A stretch of DNA of 64,000 nucleotides, taken from Micropterus salmoides. Its lineage: Eukaryota > Chordata > Actinopteri > Centrarchiformes > Centrarchidae. A program made the translations under genes and the position numbers. The notes beneath the pieces were generated by a model, which saw nothing but the letters and a program-made list of their open reading frames with translations, had not been told where the DNA came from and searched no databases. The number at the start of each line of letters is the position of its first letter. Within the stretch, counting starts at the first letter, position 1. Below, one piece after another: positions 35,778 to 46,400 of the stretch. Where the stretch lies: positions 14,681,171 to 14,745,170 of the forward strand of contig NW_024041262.1 of NCBI RefSeq assembly GCF_014851395.1. Direction: 5' to 3'.

Positions 35778-36170
35778 TGTAGCAGCAGGACAGAGGGTCA
35801 GTGACCTTCTACGGGGAGAGCAGTGATTGGTGGTTATGTAGGGACTTAACCCTTCTATAGAATTTGACTTCTAACCCCTTGTTTTGTTACCTCAGAATAG
35901 TACTGTACCCTTCTATGGGTTTGACCTTTTATTTTGCAGACTCAAACCCCTCTATGGTACCTAACAGATACCTAAACATATCCTATATAAGCTTTGTTTG
36001 ATGAACAGAGAGACAGAGTGGTCATCAGGCTTGGTCACTCTCCAAGCTGCTGCAGAGCTTGTAATTGATGTTGAACTCCTTGATTTAATAAACTTTTATG
36101 ATCAAGGAGCGGGTCAAGGGGGTTTCCTCTCAACACATCATCGCAGCATTATTGTTCGGACACCACACCA
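35778..36170 (+). mobile_element. Candidate solo LTR
   Basis: A promoter-like layout with no coding sequence. A TG start (TGTAGCAGC) is followed by U3-like sequence with three spaced copies of a CCYTCTATRG motif (about 35850, 35908, 35947), a TATATAA box at 35984-35990, then AACAGAGAGACAGAG, and an AATAAA signal at 36087-36092, about 100 bases after the TATA box. That spacing suits an R region. The 3' edge and a target-site duplication could not be fixed. Confidence 0.45.
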
Positions 36171-37300
36171 TAAATAATCATTATTTAATTTTTACATACA
36201 AATTAGTTGCATAATAATAAGAACTACACATAAAGTCTAATGCACACACATCGTTAGAGTAGTAAACCACCAGTAAACAATTTAGATTGTTTAGATTGAA
36301 CTCCGGCCGTGGTGTCTTACAACGCACCTTGGAAAAGGTCGACCAGACGTTGAACTCACCACAGCCGGTGTGACCGGTGTTGACGTCAGCCTTAAGCTCA
36401 CAGCTTCCCTGTGAAGCAGCGGCAGGGTAGACAGCCTCGCCTGCTGCAACAGGCGCTACGAGCTGCTCGTGGAGGAAACAAAAGCAACCATCTGTTCATG
36501 TAACAGGCTTTCACCGCCAGTGAGCTAGCAACGTGCACATGCGAGTCCTCGTGGGCACGCTGGGAATGCAGAGCTACAGTAGACTGCTGCATTGCCCAGT
36601 TTCCACGGTAAGCTCGTTTCTCGGCTGTCACGTCGGGGAAGTGTACCATTATGGCTGCGCGGACTCGGCGGTCAGGCTAGTGAAGTGGACGCCCGGGCCT
36701 CATCCAGACTCTCACTATTGTTCTGACCGGGAGGGCGGCGTGGGCCGCGGGGCAAACCGTTAGCTTAGCGTCGGTGAGCGCAGTGTTCAACACGGCTAGC
36801 TCAATGAGATGGGGTTGGTGGTGGGGAATAAGCACTTTACAGAATGTAATGTGTTTCTAATAAACAGTTTAACATTCACAGGCATCACCACAGTGTACAC
36901 ACAAGCAGCACATGTTAGAACAGTGGCCGCATGGCGAACCCTTAGCCTCACCCCAGGAGTTAACATTAGCTCTTTGATGAGAGAAGTTAACTTAACTCTT
37001 TGAGGAATTTAATTAACATGTTTTACTCAAAACGGTTTCTACTTTCCCAAAAAGCCCAAGTGCAAAGATAATTTTCTAGAAGTGGCGACTCCATCCGTGG
37101 AGGTGGTGAATTCAGTGAGCAGGTTGCTGTTTGCTGAAGAAAAAAGGAAGCTGAGGCAGTAGGGACACTGCTATTTATACGTCACGCATGTATTGGTAGC
37201 GACGTCCTATTGGTAAAATTTCAGTGGGCAAGTGCATTCGTGTGATTGGAGGAGGTAGTACCCAAAGAGTCCAGTAGAGGGCAGAGCCTGTGTGAGATAG
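36171..37300. other. Orphan CpG-rich stretch between solo LTR and DIRS element
   Basis: About 36300-36800 is GC- and CpG-rich, in contrast to the AT-rich DNA around it. It carries no convincing coding frame: the minus frame 36398-36649 and the plus frame 36533-36763 lack known motifs. A CCACGGTAAGC donor-like site lies at about 36605-36615. About 37170-37260 holds a TATTTATACGTCACGC block and two ATTGG boxes, which look promoter-like. It could be a CpG island, an unannotated first exon, or part of another repeat. Confidence 0.4.
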
Positions 37301-37351
37301 AACGTCTCGGGTTACGTATGTAACCCTTGTTCCCCGAGAGCGGAACAAGAC
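37301..37351. repeat. DIRS left terminal extension
   Basis: Outer left segment (CGTCTCGGGTTACGTATGTA, then ACCCTTGTTCCCCGAGAG) absent from the right terminus. Its inverse is present at about 37558-37618, which identifies that region as the internal complementary region. Confidence 0.88.
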
Positions 37352-37525
37352 ACTGCGTCGGTGACGACACTATGGGAATGCCTTTGGGCGTGGCAGGGCT
37401 GAAACATGAATGAAACTACTCCAATCCTATAGGTGTTGCTAGAACGGTAGCGTGTGACGGCGTAACTGGAGGCGTATATAAGCACGCCGGCACACCGGAC
37501 ACATTAGCCCTTTTGCTATGAAGCA
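37352..37525. repeat. DIRS left inverted terminal repeat
   Basis: Near-identical inverse of 40256-40420. Shared landmarks are GGGCGTGGCAGGGCTGAAAC, ATGAATGAAACTACTCCAAT, GCTAGAACGGTAGCGTGTGA and CACGCCGGCACACCGGACAC. A GCGTATATAAGC motif (TATATATAAAC in the other arm) is TATA-like and may be the element promoter. Confidence 0.93.
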
Positions 37526-37557
37526 AGGCACTCCAGGCGGGGTGAGGTGTGGCGGTC

Positions 37558-37662
37558 CGACGCAGTGTCTCGTTCCCCTTCTCAGGGAACAAGGGTTACA
37601 TACGTAACCCGAGACGTTCCCCTTTGAGGGAACTCGAACTGCGTCGGTGACGACACTATGGG
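37558..37662. repeat. DIRS internal complementary region
   Basis: The left half (to about 37618) is the inverse of the left terminal extension. The right half (from about 37616: CGTTCCCCTTTGAGGGAACT, then CGAACTGCGTCGG) is the inverse of the outermost right end 40396-40442. The two halves meet at GTT (37616-37618). This is the template structure by which DIRS elements are thought to restore both ends and form a closed circle. Confidence 0.9.
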
Positions 37663-37735
37663 AACGAGATACCCGCTTAGACTGTGCCGAAAACCCCGCC
37701 TGCCCCCCCCAGTGTGCAGCAACCTGTAGGCATGA

Positions 37736-38773
37736 CTAGGAGGAGAGCGCACGGGTGCCGGGTGCAGAAGGAAGGTCCAGACTGTAGAACCGGATGAAAG
37801 TGTGAGGAGTGGCCCAGCCAGCTGCCTCACACAAATCCTGGAGTGAAGTCCCTACGAGGAGGTCCCTAGAGGCCGCCATGCCTCGAGTAGAGTGCGCCCT
37901 TACGGCCATAGGTGAAGGTAACCCACGCACCTGATAGGCCAGGGAAATAGTCTGAACAATCCAGTTGCTGATAGTGTGTTTGGAAGTGGGGAGCCCAGCC
38001 TTGGGGGACCCGAAACACACCAGCAACTGGTCTGCTTTCCTCCACTGGGAAGACCTCAGAGTGTAAATACTCAGTGCTCTGACTGGGCAGAGCAGATGAA
38101 GTCTCCCGTCCTCCGCCGTCACATGAGGTGGGGGATGAAACGCCTGTAGCACCGTCGACCCTGCAAACCTGGATGGAACCTTAGGGACATAGCCCGGACA
38201 GGGATGCAGGATGGCTCTGACCCTCCCCGGGGCAAACTCCAGGCATTGAGGAGAAACCGAAAGTGCCTGGAGATCCCCCACCCTCCTCAGAGAGGTGATA
38301 GTGAGGAGAAAGGCCATCTTAAGGGTCAGGTGCTTGGCCTCAGCTGACACTAGGGGTTTGAAGGGGGCCTCAGCCAGCGCTTTGAGAACCACCACCAGGT
38401 CCCAGGTGGGAAACCTGGAACGAGTCACGGGTCTCATCCTCCGGGCTCCACGGAGGAAGCGCACGACCAGTGGAATCCTCCCCAGAGGCCCATCCCTCAG
38501 AGGGGTGTGGAACGCCGCCACGGTAGCCACATACACCTTGAGTGTAGATGGGGAAAGGCCAGCAGAGAAACGGTCCTGGAGGAACTCCAGTACCATAGTC
38601 ACCGGGCAGGTAACTGGGTCCACCGCTCGTTCTCTGCACCAGGTGGCAAACACATTCCACTTCAGGCCGTACATCCTTCTCGTGGACGGGGCTCTGGAGC
38701 TGAGCAGCTTCTCGACTGTTCCTGCTGTGAGGCCCGCCTCCAGGAGCTGGGCCCCCTCAGGGGCCAGACCCAC
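37736..38773 (-). CDS. DIRS tyrosine recombinase (uninterrupted frame)
   Basis: A 345-codon frame encodes a phage-integrase-type tyrosine recombinase that would insert the circular DNA copy. An N-terminal SAM-like core-binding region spans residues about 15-110 (APSTRRMYGLKWNVFATWC). The catalytic domain follows. Box I Arg lies in TITSLRRVGDLQ (R163/R164). HSTRGMAAS gives H294 and R297. WATPHTFIRFYSLD gives W320, H324 and the nucleophile Y330. All the expected catalytic residues are visible. The listed start is GTG, preceded by a TGA about 30 bases upstream. The first ATG is at residue 34, so expression would need frameshift or splicing from the overlapping upstream frame. No stop interrupts it, unlike the rest of the element. 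Confidence 0.85.
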   Translation of the reverse strand: MGLAPEGAQLLEAGLTAGTVEKLLSSRAPSTRRMYGLKWNVFATWCRERAVDPVTCPVTMVLEFLQDRFSAGLSPSTLKVYVATVAAFHTPLRDGPLGRIPLVVRFLRGARRMRPVTRSRFPTWDLVVVLKALAEAPFKPLVSAEAKHLTLKMAFLLTITSLRRVGDLQALSVSPQCLEFAPGRVRAILHPCPGYVPKVPSRFAGSTVLQAFHPPPHVTAEDGRLHLLCPVRALSIYTLRSSQWRKADQLLVCFGSPKAGLPTSKHTISNWIVQTISLAYQVRGLPSPMAVRAHSTRGMAASRDLLVGTSLQDLCEAAGWATPHTFIRFYSLDLPSAPGTRALSS

Positions 38774-39517
38774 AGACCTGGCCCTGCGCCTGAGACAGCA
38801 GGTCCTTCCTCAGAGGGACCTGCCATGGCGGGCCCTCTAGGAGCAAAATTAAGTCCAAGAACCACACTCGGGCCGGCCAAAACGGGGCTACTAACAGTAG
38901 GCTGACACCGTCCTGACGGACCCGCTCCAGAACGGGAAAGGGAAAGGCACGCAGCCTCGGCCACGTCTGTACCATGGCATCCAGCCCTAGCGGGGCTGGG
39001 GGCGAGAGGGAGAACCACAGTGGACAGTGCGTCGTCTCTTGAGACGCAAACAAGTCCACGTCTACAGGGCCGAACCTTCCGCACAATAGCTCCACCACCT
39101 CGGGGTGGAGTCTCCATTCCCCGGGCCTCAGCCCCTGTCTCGACAGCAGGTCTGCTCCCTGATTCTGGGTCCCAGGGATATACATCACTCTGAGGGACAG
39201 CAGTCTCTGCTGGGACCACAGGAGGATCTGATGTGCCCACTTGCATAATGGGCGCGAGCGCAGACCCCCCTGGTGATTCAAATAGGTCACCACCGCCGTG
39301 TAGTTGGTCCTGACAAGGACATGGCGAGCGAATGAGACGTCTGTCGAAAGAATTGTCCGGCGACATGACGCTCCCAACACGGGCCCTTGGGACAGGAACC
39401 AAGGTTTCTTCCATACTGACAGGGAACGAAGGCACCTGCTCGTAACCCGTATCAGACGGAACATATTTCCCCTCGGGGAGAATCCCTTGGATTTCAACCA
39501 CCACTGCAGGGCTCTCA
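38757..39517 (-). pseudogene. DIRS RNase H and downstream region, deleted
   Basis: This is the informative part of a longer open frame. It begins with MRALQWWLKSKGFSPRGN and CRRTILSTDVS, where the Asp of TD-S would be the first RNase H acid. It jumps directly to ARHVLVRTNYTAVVTYLNH, skipping the roughly 60 residues that normally hold the conserved Glu. Then come NQGADLLSRQG, GEWRLHPEVVELL, VDLFASQETTHCPLWFS and VQTWPRLRAFPFPVLERVR with VAPFWPARVWF, all typical of fish DIRS pol. In RTNYTAVV an Asn replaces the usual Asp. The frame ends at a TGA overlapping the recombinase frame by 17 bases. RNase H is very probably dead. Confidence 0.78.
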
Positions 39518-39845
39518 TGGCAGCAGGCCAGACGGGATTATGCTGGACACTGCTGCCATGAGACCCAACACTCTCTGAAAGTGTTTCACAGTGATGGAGC
39601 GGCCTAGCTTCATTCTGGTTACTGAGGACAAAATGTACCCGATGCGTGCAGGCGACAGGTGGGCCCGCAGCGTCATCGAGTCCCACACCACCCCTAGGAA
39701 CGTAGTCTGTTGGGCAGGCGTCAGCACGCTCATCTTCGCATTGAGCCGATGCCAAACCGCTAACTCTCGAGACTGGGCCAGAATGAGCCAGTCGTCGATA
39801 TACAGAGCTGGACTCCCGAACGGGACAGAGGGGAGTCGGAGTCAG
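39518..39845 (-). pseudogene. DIRS reverse transcriptase, 3' remnant
   Basis: Only the end of RT survives. The catalytic YIDD box is at 39802-39791, followed by WLILAQSRELAVWHRLN, then MSVLTPAQQTTFLGVVWDSM and a thumb-like segment (LSPARIGYILSSVTRM ... FQRVLGLMAAVSSIIPSGLLP). Everything upstream of the YIDD box (fingers and most of the palm) is gone, and Gag sequence abuts it near 39820-39850. The frame is lost at about 39517, where the RNase H frame takes over. Confidence 0.8.
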
Positions 39846-40236
39846 CAGACGAAAAACGTGAAGCCTCTGCAATCCCGATGCCGTCAGAAATGTCGCGCTG
39901 GGAGCCCCATGACCGAAGCCGCCGCGCCGCCTCAGTGACCGCCGTGCCCGATCCACGGGGAGAGCGCATCCTGCCGTCTTGGGAGAAGAGAGCTGCACGG
40001 GACTTCAGCACCCTCAGGGACAGGGCCTCGCAATGGCCGCAAGCAGCCCCCTCTGCCTGGGCATGCGGCATCCCCAGACAGGAAACACACAGGATATGAG
40101 TGTCGCCAGCCGTGATGTAGCGTGGGCACGGAAAAACACATCGCCTGAATTGTTCACCTGCCATCTCTCTGTCGGCCATCTGACTTCCTTCCAGGTAAGA
40201 GTTCGGATTTGCTGTAGCTTTCTTGGTCTTCAACAT
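39846..40236 (-). pseudogene. DIRS Gag-like ORF, N-terminal part
   Basis: An open frame from ATG 40236 starts MLKTKKATANPNSYLEG. It has a Cys/His cluster, CVFPCPRY ... HILCVSCLGMPH ... CGHC (C33, C37, H47, C50, C53, H58, C66, C69), typical of the first ORF of fish DIRS elements, then an Arg/Ser-rich stretch. It is cut by the internal deletion near 39845, after which the frame runs into RT sequence out of phase and stops at 39760. Confidence 0.72.
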
Positions 40237-40255
40237 GCCAGAGTGCCTGCTGAAT

Positions 40256-40420
40256 AGAAAAAGGCTAATGTGTCCGGTGTGCCGGCGTGTTTATATATGC
40301 CTCCAGTTACGCCGTCACACGCTACCGTTCTAGCAACACCAACAGGATTGGAGTAGTTTCATTCATGTTTCAGCCCTGCCACGCCCAAAGGCGCTCCCAT
40401 AGTGTCGCCACCGATGCAGT
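40256..40420. repeat. DIRS right inverted terminal repeat
   Basis: The inverse of 37352-37525, differing at scattered positions (for example CAACAGG versus the inverse of CCTATAGG). Its outer continuation, 40421-40442 (TCGAGTTCCCTCGAAGGGGA then AC), is not shared with the left terminus but is copied in the internal complementary region. Confidence 0.93.
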
Positions 40421-40442
40421 TCGAGTTCCCTCGAAGGGGAAC

Positions 40443-43400
40443 TGTAATTTTGTAGGTATGACTTCATTAAATAAGAATATTTCCTTTTGTTCTAAAATTT
40501 AAAGTAGAAGGCATTCCAAACTGAATACATTCTTTAGTTTAGTTGACTGAGTTTCAAAACAAAGTGGTAAGGATGCGTGCTCGACAGGGTTAGCCACAAA
40601 AAAAATATTGCTTTGGCATATAAAGAAACCTTAAACTATAGCCAACAAAAGGAATAAAAAGACTTTAACCACTGCTCTGACTCACTGGCATATACTCCAA
40701 ATAGAAACCAAGTGTGAAGAAGTAACAAATTTCTCACTACTATTCCCTCTTTGAGGTGTGCTCCAGATGAGATGCACTGCAATGCAAGAAGCCTGGAAGG
40801 CATAGGTGTCACCTTCACGTGTAGAAAGTGTGCCCAGTGCCAAAACAAAACATATTGTAAATAATTTAAGAATTCTCTCACTGTTCAGAAAAAGTTTATC
40901 AACTGCAAAAACTGTATGTTGGTCCAACAAAAAGACGAATTTCGGGACACAAAGCTGCAATTAGAATAAAAAAACACACACTTATTAATTAATGTTAATG
41001 GTTTTTTTACTCAGTTTGGAAAACACATTTATTTTAACCTACAAACTAATATATTATCTACATATACTAATATAACAGTTGTAATTAAGTTATCAAAAAG
41101 GCTTTCGATAGTAATATGTTAGAGGCATTTTAAAAGAGGATCCTGATTTTCTTTGGAAGGTTGTTCCAGAGTTAAGTTGCCCTAACTGTTTCAGTTTTCG
41201 TGTTTCTTCAATTAAAGTGGCCTATTACACCAAGGAAGTACTTGGAAGGCATCATTATTATTTTATGATTTTCTTACTATTACTCTTGATTTTTTGTCTT
41301 ATCAAGTAAAGTAGAGCATCATCCTGCCAAACTGTCAAGAAGCTGTTTGGAGTTTTTAACTAAGAATGCCTCGGTGGTTCAGGAATGTCAAAAACCATAG
41401 ACAGCAGAATACCTTAAAATACTAAAATCATATTCAGAGCACATTTACAGTACATTAATATTCACACACATATGTCATGTTATTCAAATCCACTCTCTAT
41501 CTACCCACTAGCCCTTGAATCACAGACAAAATAGGATGTGAGAATTAAAAATGGTGCTAAAAAAAAATAAGACATGGGATCAAAAATGTCGTACAAGGAA
41601 AGAGGCGGTTTAGTAATAGTGCTAAACTGATCTTAACATGAAAATGATCTCAGCAACCCATGTAAGTGAGAAAATCAGCAGAGCAGATAAATTATGTCAG
41701 TGTTTGCTACGTAAACATGTACACATACATTCATCCAAGCAGACATACTGTCCTGTTTTGTACATTTCAAATTTCAGGAATACGCTTTTAAAAGGTAGTC
41801 AGAGAAAGTCATGAGCTGCTTGAGCTATTCATATGCCTCTGTCTGTCTGGCTAGCTACATAACTATCTAGTTATTAATCTTTCTGTTTTCACACCATGAG
41901 TGCATTGACTAATGACTATTCAATGGAAAAGGAAACAGAAATAGCACACTCTGACTCAGAGCTTCTTAATTGCTCATGGCAATTCTCTCTAGTCTTGTGG
42001 CCCTCTCCAACCAGCCGAGCATACTTTTAACGCAGCCTTTCACACACACAGTGAAGTGTGATGTGTCCTCGTGCCAAACTGAAGCGCAGACCTTTCGCTC
42101 GCCAAATTTCGCTTTTTTGAGGCCCCTCAGGGGACCTGTTGGGCTCCAGTTGAGCTGGAACAGTCAGTACTCTTTGCAAGGATCTGATCCTTGTATTTAA
42201 AATGCATGGCCTAATATGAACCCGCATGAATGAAACACTGCATTGCAGAGCTGAGTTTACGACACACAGCATGTTTGTCATTCTGGTGCATGCTTAGGTT
42301 GAAAGAAATGACATAATCAAGCATATTCGCAGTTAAATAGGACAACTGTTGCCTGCTATATACAATGAGTGTGAATTGTGTAAATAAATATTGTATATAG
42401 CTTACAAACAGTAAATTCTGGTTTTTGCAACACTGAACATAGAACAGATAGTTCAAAAGGGCAAGTTGCATCATCTTCAGCACTTTTTCTATTTCTCTGA
42501 AAACAGATGGTAAGCCTGAACATTTGCAGGACGCAGTGGGCGGACACGATGGGCTTTTAACTCTCTAATAAAAACAGAGCAATGAGGGGAGATGAAGTGT
42601 GATTTGAATTTCATCTCGGTGCAAAGGCTGAGAGTTCTCTCTTCCTGAGTTGCTGACCTTAGACTTGTCCTCAGGCTTTGTGCTGGTATTGTAGCGGAGG
42701 AGTGCTGGAGGGGACCTGAGCAATGCTTCAAACCATGAAACCATGAAAAGAGGCCAGGCTGAGGATGGTTACAGGTGAGGTGGGCAGCTGCAGGGGACAT
42801 CTTAAGCTCCTGGGAGGGAGACACTGGCTAGCAATGTGGCAATGCCGATGATAGCATCAGAACAGGAGGCATCTGCCCAAGGCAGCGTAGAAGTGGCTTG
42901 AGGCTCAACTACTTCATTTCCATAATGTCATAACATTATGAAGGAGGATGCTATGTGGTTTAGAAAACAAAAATAAATGTCAAAACTAAGTGCAGTTTGG
43001 CTGGATTCAGCAGCATAATAACATTCCAGTTGATCAGCAGGTGGTTTTATGTAATATTAAAATACTGCCCCACAGAGCTAAAAAATACCTTTTAGATTTT
43101 GACTGGTTGCCAGGTACTTGCTAAAGTTAGTTTGTTGAGTGCTTGGAAGCAGTGAAGTCTGCATTTTGAGAGTTTTTTTTTATTGAACCTGGTGATAATT
43201 ATGAAACGGCAAAGACTTTGGTGGGGCATTAGTCAGATCCCCAAGTGTTACCACGGAAACCAGAGGAGTTGACAGCAGAAAGTTTTAACCTTGAATAAGA
43301 AAAGCCTTAACACAGGATAATAAATAATGCCATTGGATTCTGAGGAGAACATGTGGCCCCAACTTATTCAAATAATATTCAGAGAAAAATAAATAAACAA

Positions 43401-46400
43401 AATCAGTAATGGCTTGTATAGAAGTCTTCAGGTCAGCAGGGAAGGTTTTGAGCATTTGAGTGGGTGTCCCACATTTGGGTCTCAGGAGGACTGAGTGAGC
43501 ATGCTGACAGCTCTTTACGGTGTTTTTGAGCCAAATTTTTTTTTTTTATTAGAAGTCGGACTGATCTTGGCTTCATGTTAAAATTTAGTTTCAAAGGCTC
43601 TTTCCCTAATTTGACAAGTTCTACATGCCAATCAATTGAAGAATTGACACTACCATATTTGGATATCCAAACTCAATATTTAACCTATTAAATTGGCAAT
43701 AGAGAAATCTAAGCCAGCTGCCTGAATTATAGTAGATGCCAGAGGCACTCATGCTCGTATTTAGTGCATTTCTCAAAATGTATAAAAATTTAATGTGGGT
43801 GTGGATGAATTCCATTGCAAGAGGAGGTTATGTTTTCAGTCGTTTTTGTTTTGTTTGAGGGCAGTTTTGAACATTTTTCACTCCATTTCTTTTTTTACTA
43901 GTATACAGTAGGTAGTCAGACTACCTTTGAAAGGTTTGTTATCTCCAATACTAACAGATGGGTGCATTAAGCAGGATACTCTACAGCCAGCTGTGCTTCA
44001 CTGTACTTTGCGCCAACTATTGTAGTAAGACGGAACAATCTGCAGACAGTTTGCAGTCCACGTGCTGACAAATACCCTTCTAAAGCTGCACATATATAGA
44101 CACCAACATGTACAGGACGTACAAGCCAGTTCTAAGGATGCGCTTCTGAGTACTTGACAGGGTCAAGAAGTTTCCTCCCAATAAAAATTTAAACATCCTC
44201 TGGTTATTAAAAACTTTTTAGTTGGCTTTTTGGTTTGTGTCACTTCCCTTCCCTCTCAATATATCTTTCTGCCCTCTTACTTTTTCTGGGCTCCTTATCT
44301 GTCATGTGCTTTTTATGAATTTATTCAACTGTATATTTTTGCTCTGTGACTGAACCCAAGGCTGCTGCCTTGGCGGAGTCTCTTCCTGAATAAATCTTAA
44401 ATTTTTCATCATAAATTGGATTAACCTGGATTATTATAGGTGACCTAAAACAATACCAAAAAAAAATACTGTCTGCTACCTGTACTGTCAGTTGTCAACA
44501 TTCAGGAGGCAGTGAAGCTTTCTCCTTCATTATCTCATTGTTAAAGGTTCATCCAAGGCCCACAAGTGACAGTAATACTTTTTAAATCTAAAAGGATTTT
44601 AATATAAAGCATGTAATTTCTAAGCCATTCCACACTTCTTATCAGTAGTCTCCACCTTTCCTTTGCTCTTGAAATGGAAAGTTTCACTGGTTGACCGATG
44701 TACTGTTAACTTCGATACGCTTACTTATATAGAAATTAAAAGGGGTGGTCATTGTTCATTCACTTAATTCAAGGTTACTGCGTCTTTATTTAACATTTTG
44801 CTCAGTAGACCTGTTGTGTTAAAATATACGGTTATAGGGCGGGAATGGTAGCACTAATGTCCAGGTTTGCTTGAGAATGTGTGTTTTCTCACACTTGGTT
44901 TGCCTGCTGCTGTCTGATGCAAAAAAACAAACAAACATTGGGACTCCAGCTGTTTAGGTTTTGCTCTACAGGAACCTGTACTCAGTATGCAGGTGTCGGA
45001 ATTATAATCCCAGACCTTATAGTACAGCAATGGTTATTAAAACCCTTGTGTCTTATATTGAATTTTTCTGTCATAGACCCTGTAAATCCATTCAATTTGA
45101 TGTTTTAGGCGACAGAAAGTAATTGGACAAGTGAACAAACTTGACATCAAATTGAAAATGTGGTTGAAAATCCTTTCCAGTCTACAGCCTACAGACATCA
45201 GCAGCAGACACTGCTAGCTTGCGTGGTGATGTTATGCCAGGCCTGTGCTGCCAACATCTTCACTTCTTTTTTCCCTTGGGGGGCTTTTTGCTTTCTTTCT
45301 AGTCCTCGGCAAATTAAATGGATGATCAACTGGATTGAGGTCGATTGACTGATTTAGCCAGTCAAAACATTCACTTCTGCTGCTCTGCCCCCTCTTAAAG
45401 CTAAAAGACCTCCAATATTTTTGGTTTCATGTGTGGAGAGCCAAAGCACTGAAATACACATCACTGTCTTATAGTTTCATACTGCATGTGGATTCAGAAT
45501 GTGTGCAGAGTTTCATTGACATTACCACAACAATGTGCTGTCTTAATTATAGATTGGTTAATTCCAGTCTGTGACATTTTCAAAATGTCTGATTGATGAT
45601 TCTATTAATACATTTCTAAGTCATATGCCAAATGATGATCAAAGGCAATGGAACTGTGTCTGTCACTTGCACTACTCTGTCAGACTACATGCAATTTTGA
45701 AAAACATGGCTTTAGGCTGTCTAGTCTGCATTTGCAACTTTTACAAACCACTCTTTTTTGCAAAATTGGCATCAATGCTTCCTGTTCCACCACATGCACA
45801 AGCAAACCTGTGTACAATAGACACAGCGGCATGCAGGACTAGGATGCTTTCAGTGATTAGTTACCCCTGTGAAAGGTGTTCAGTAAAATCACCAGGTGTA
45901 GAGACTAAGTGAAATTAATTTCTACAGGCTTCAGGGCCATTAGGCTACACAGTTCAGATCCACTCATGAGGTGTGTGCATCTCACCCGCTCAGTACACAA
46001 ACAGCAACATGATGTATCTAGATACATTTCTAAATAACCAACAGATCAGTGCGACTCAATCCAGCACCGTCATGTGGTATTATTCAATACAACATGACAA
46101 CATTTACACTGTATTTCTACTAATATTACACTTTTGTGACTCCTTTCAAGAAGAATTTAAATAGCTACCTATTGCAGTCATTAAACATGGTGAATGATCA
46201 AAAATGTTGTTTATATCCCTATTATAATTTTAGTTCACTTTAAGTTTTGTATAGTATTTACGTTTCAAGGAAAGGGTGAGGTATTTTATGGGAGAAGTAA
46301 TTGCTTGCCATATTTAAATAGTCAAGAGTTGCAACCAGTTTAAACACAGTTATAATTATAATAGAAGATGGAGCCTAAACTCTCCATCACCTCTCTGAGA

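Larger units (their letters stand above)
37301..40442 (-). mobile_element. DIRS-type tyrosine-recombinase retrotransposon, internally deleted
   Basis: On the minus strand the order is Gag, RT remnant, RNase H-like region, tyrosine recombinase. Inverted termini (37352-37525 versus 40256-40420) and an internal complementary region (37558-37662) give the split-terminus structure specific to DIRS. AAC occurs at both boundaries (37301-37303 and 40440-40442) and once, as GTT, at the internal circle-junction copy (37616-37618). This fits recombinase-mediated insertion with no target duplication. At 3142 bp it is about half the usual length because most of Gag-RT and part of RNase H are deleted. GC content is well above the flanks. 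Confidence 0.93.

Noticed and set aside
38295..38905. Plus-strand open frames of 181 and 132 codons across the DIRS recombinase
   Set aside because: They are antisense to a clearly recognised tyrosine recombinase, GC-rich and without known motifs, so they are shadow frames.
38662..39504. 280-codon minus-strand frame overlapping the DIRS RNase H region
   Set aside because: The neighbouring frame holds the recognisable RNase H-region motifs (NQGADLLSRQG, VDLFASQE). This one has none.
42489..42824. 111-codon minus-strand frame
   Set aside because: No recognisable motif, and length is compatible with chance in this composition.
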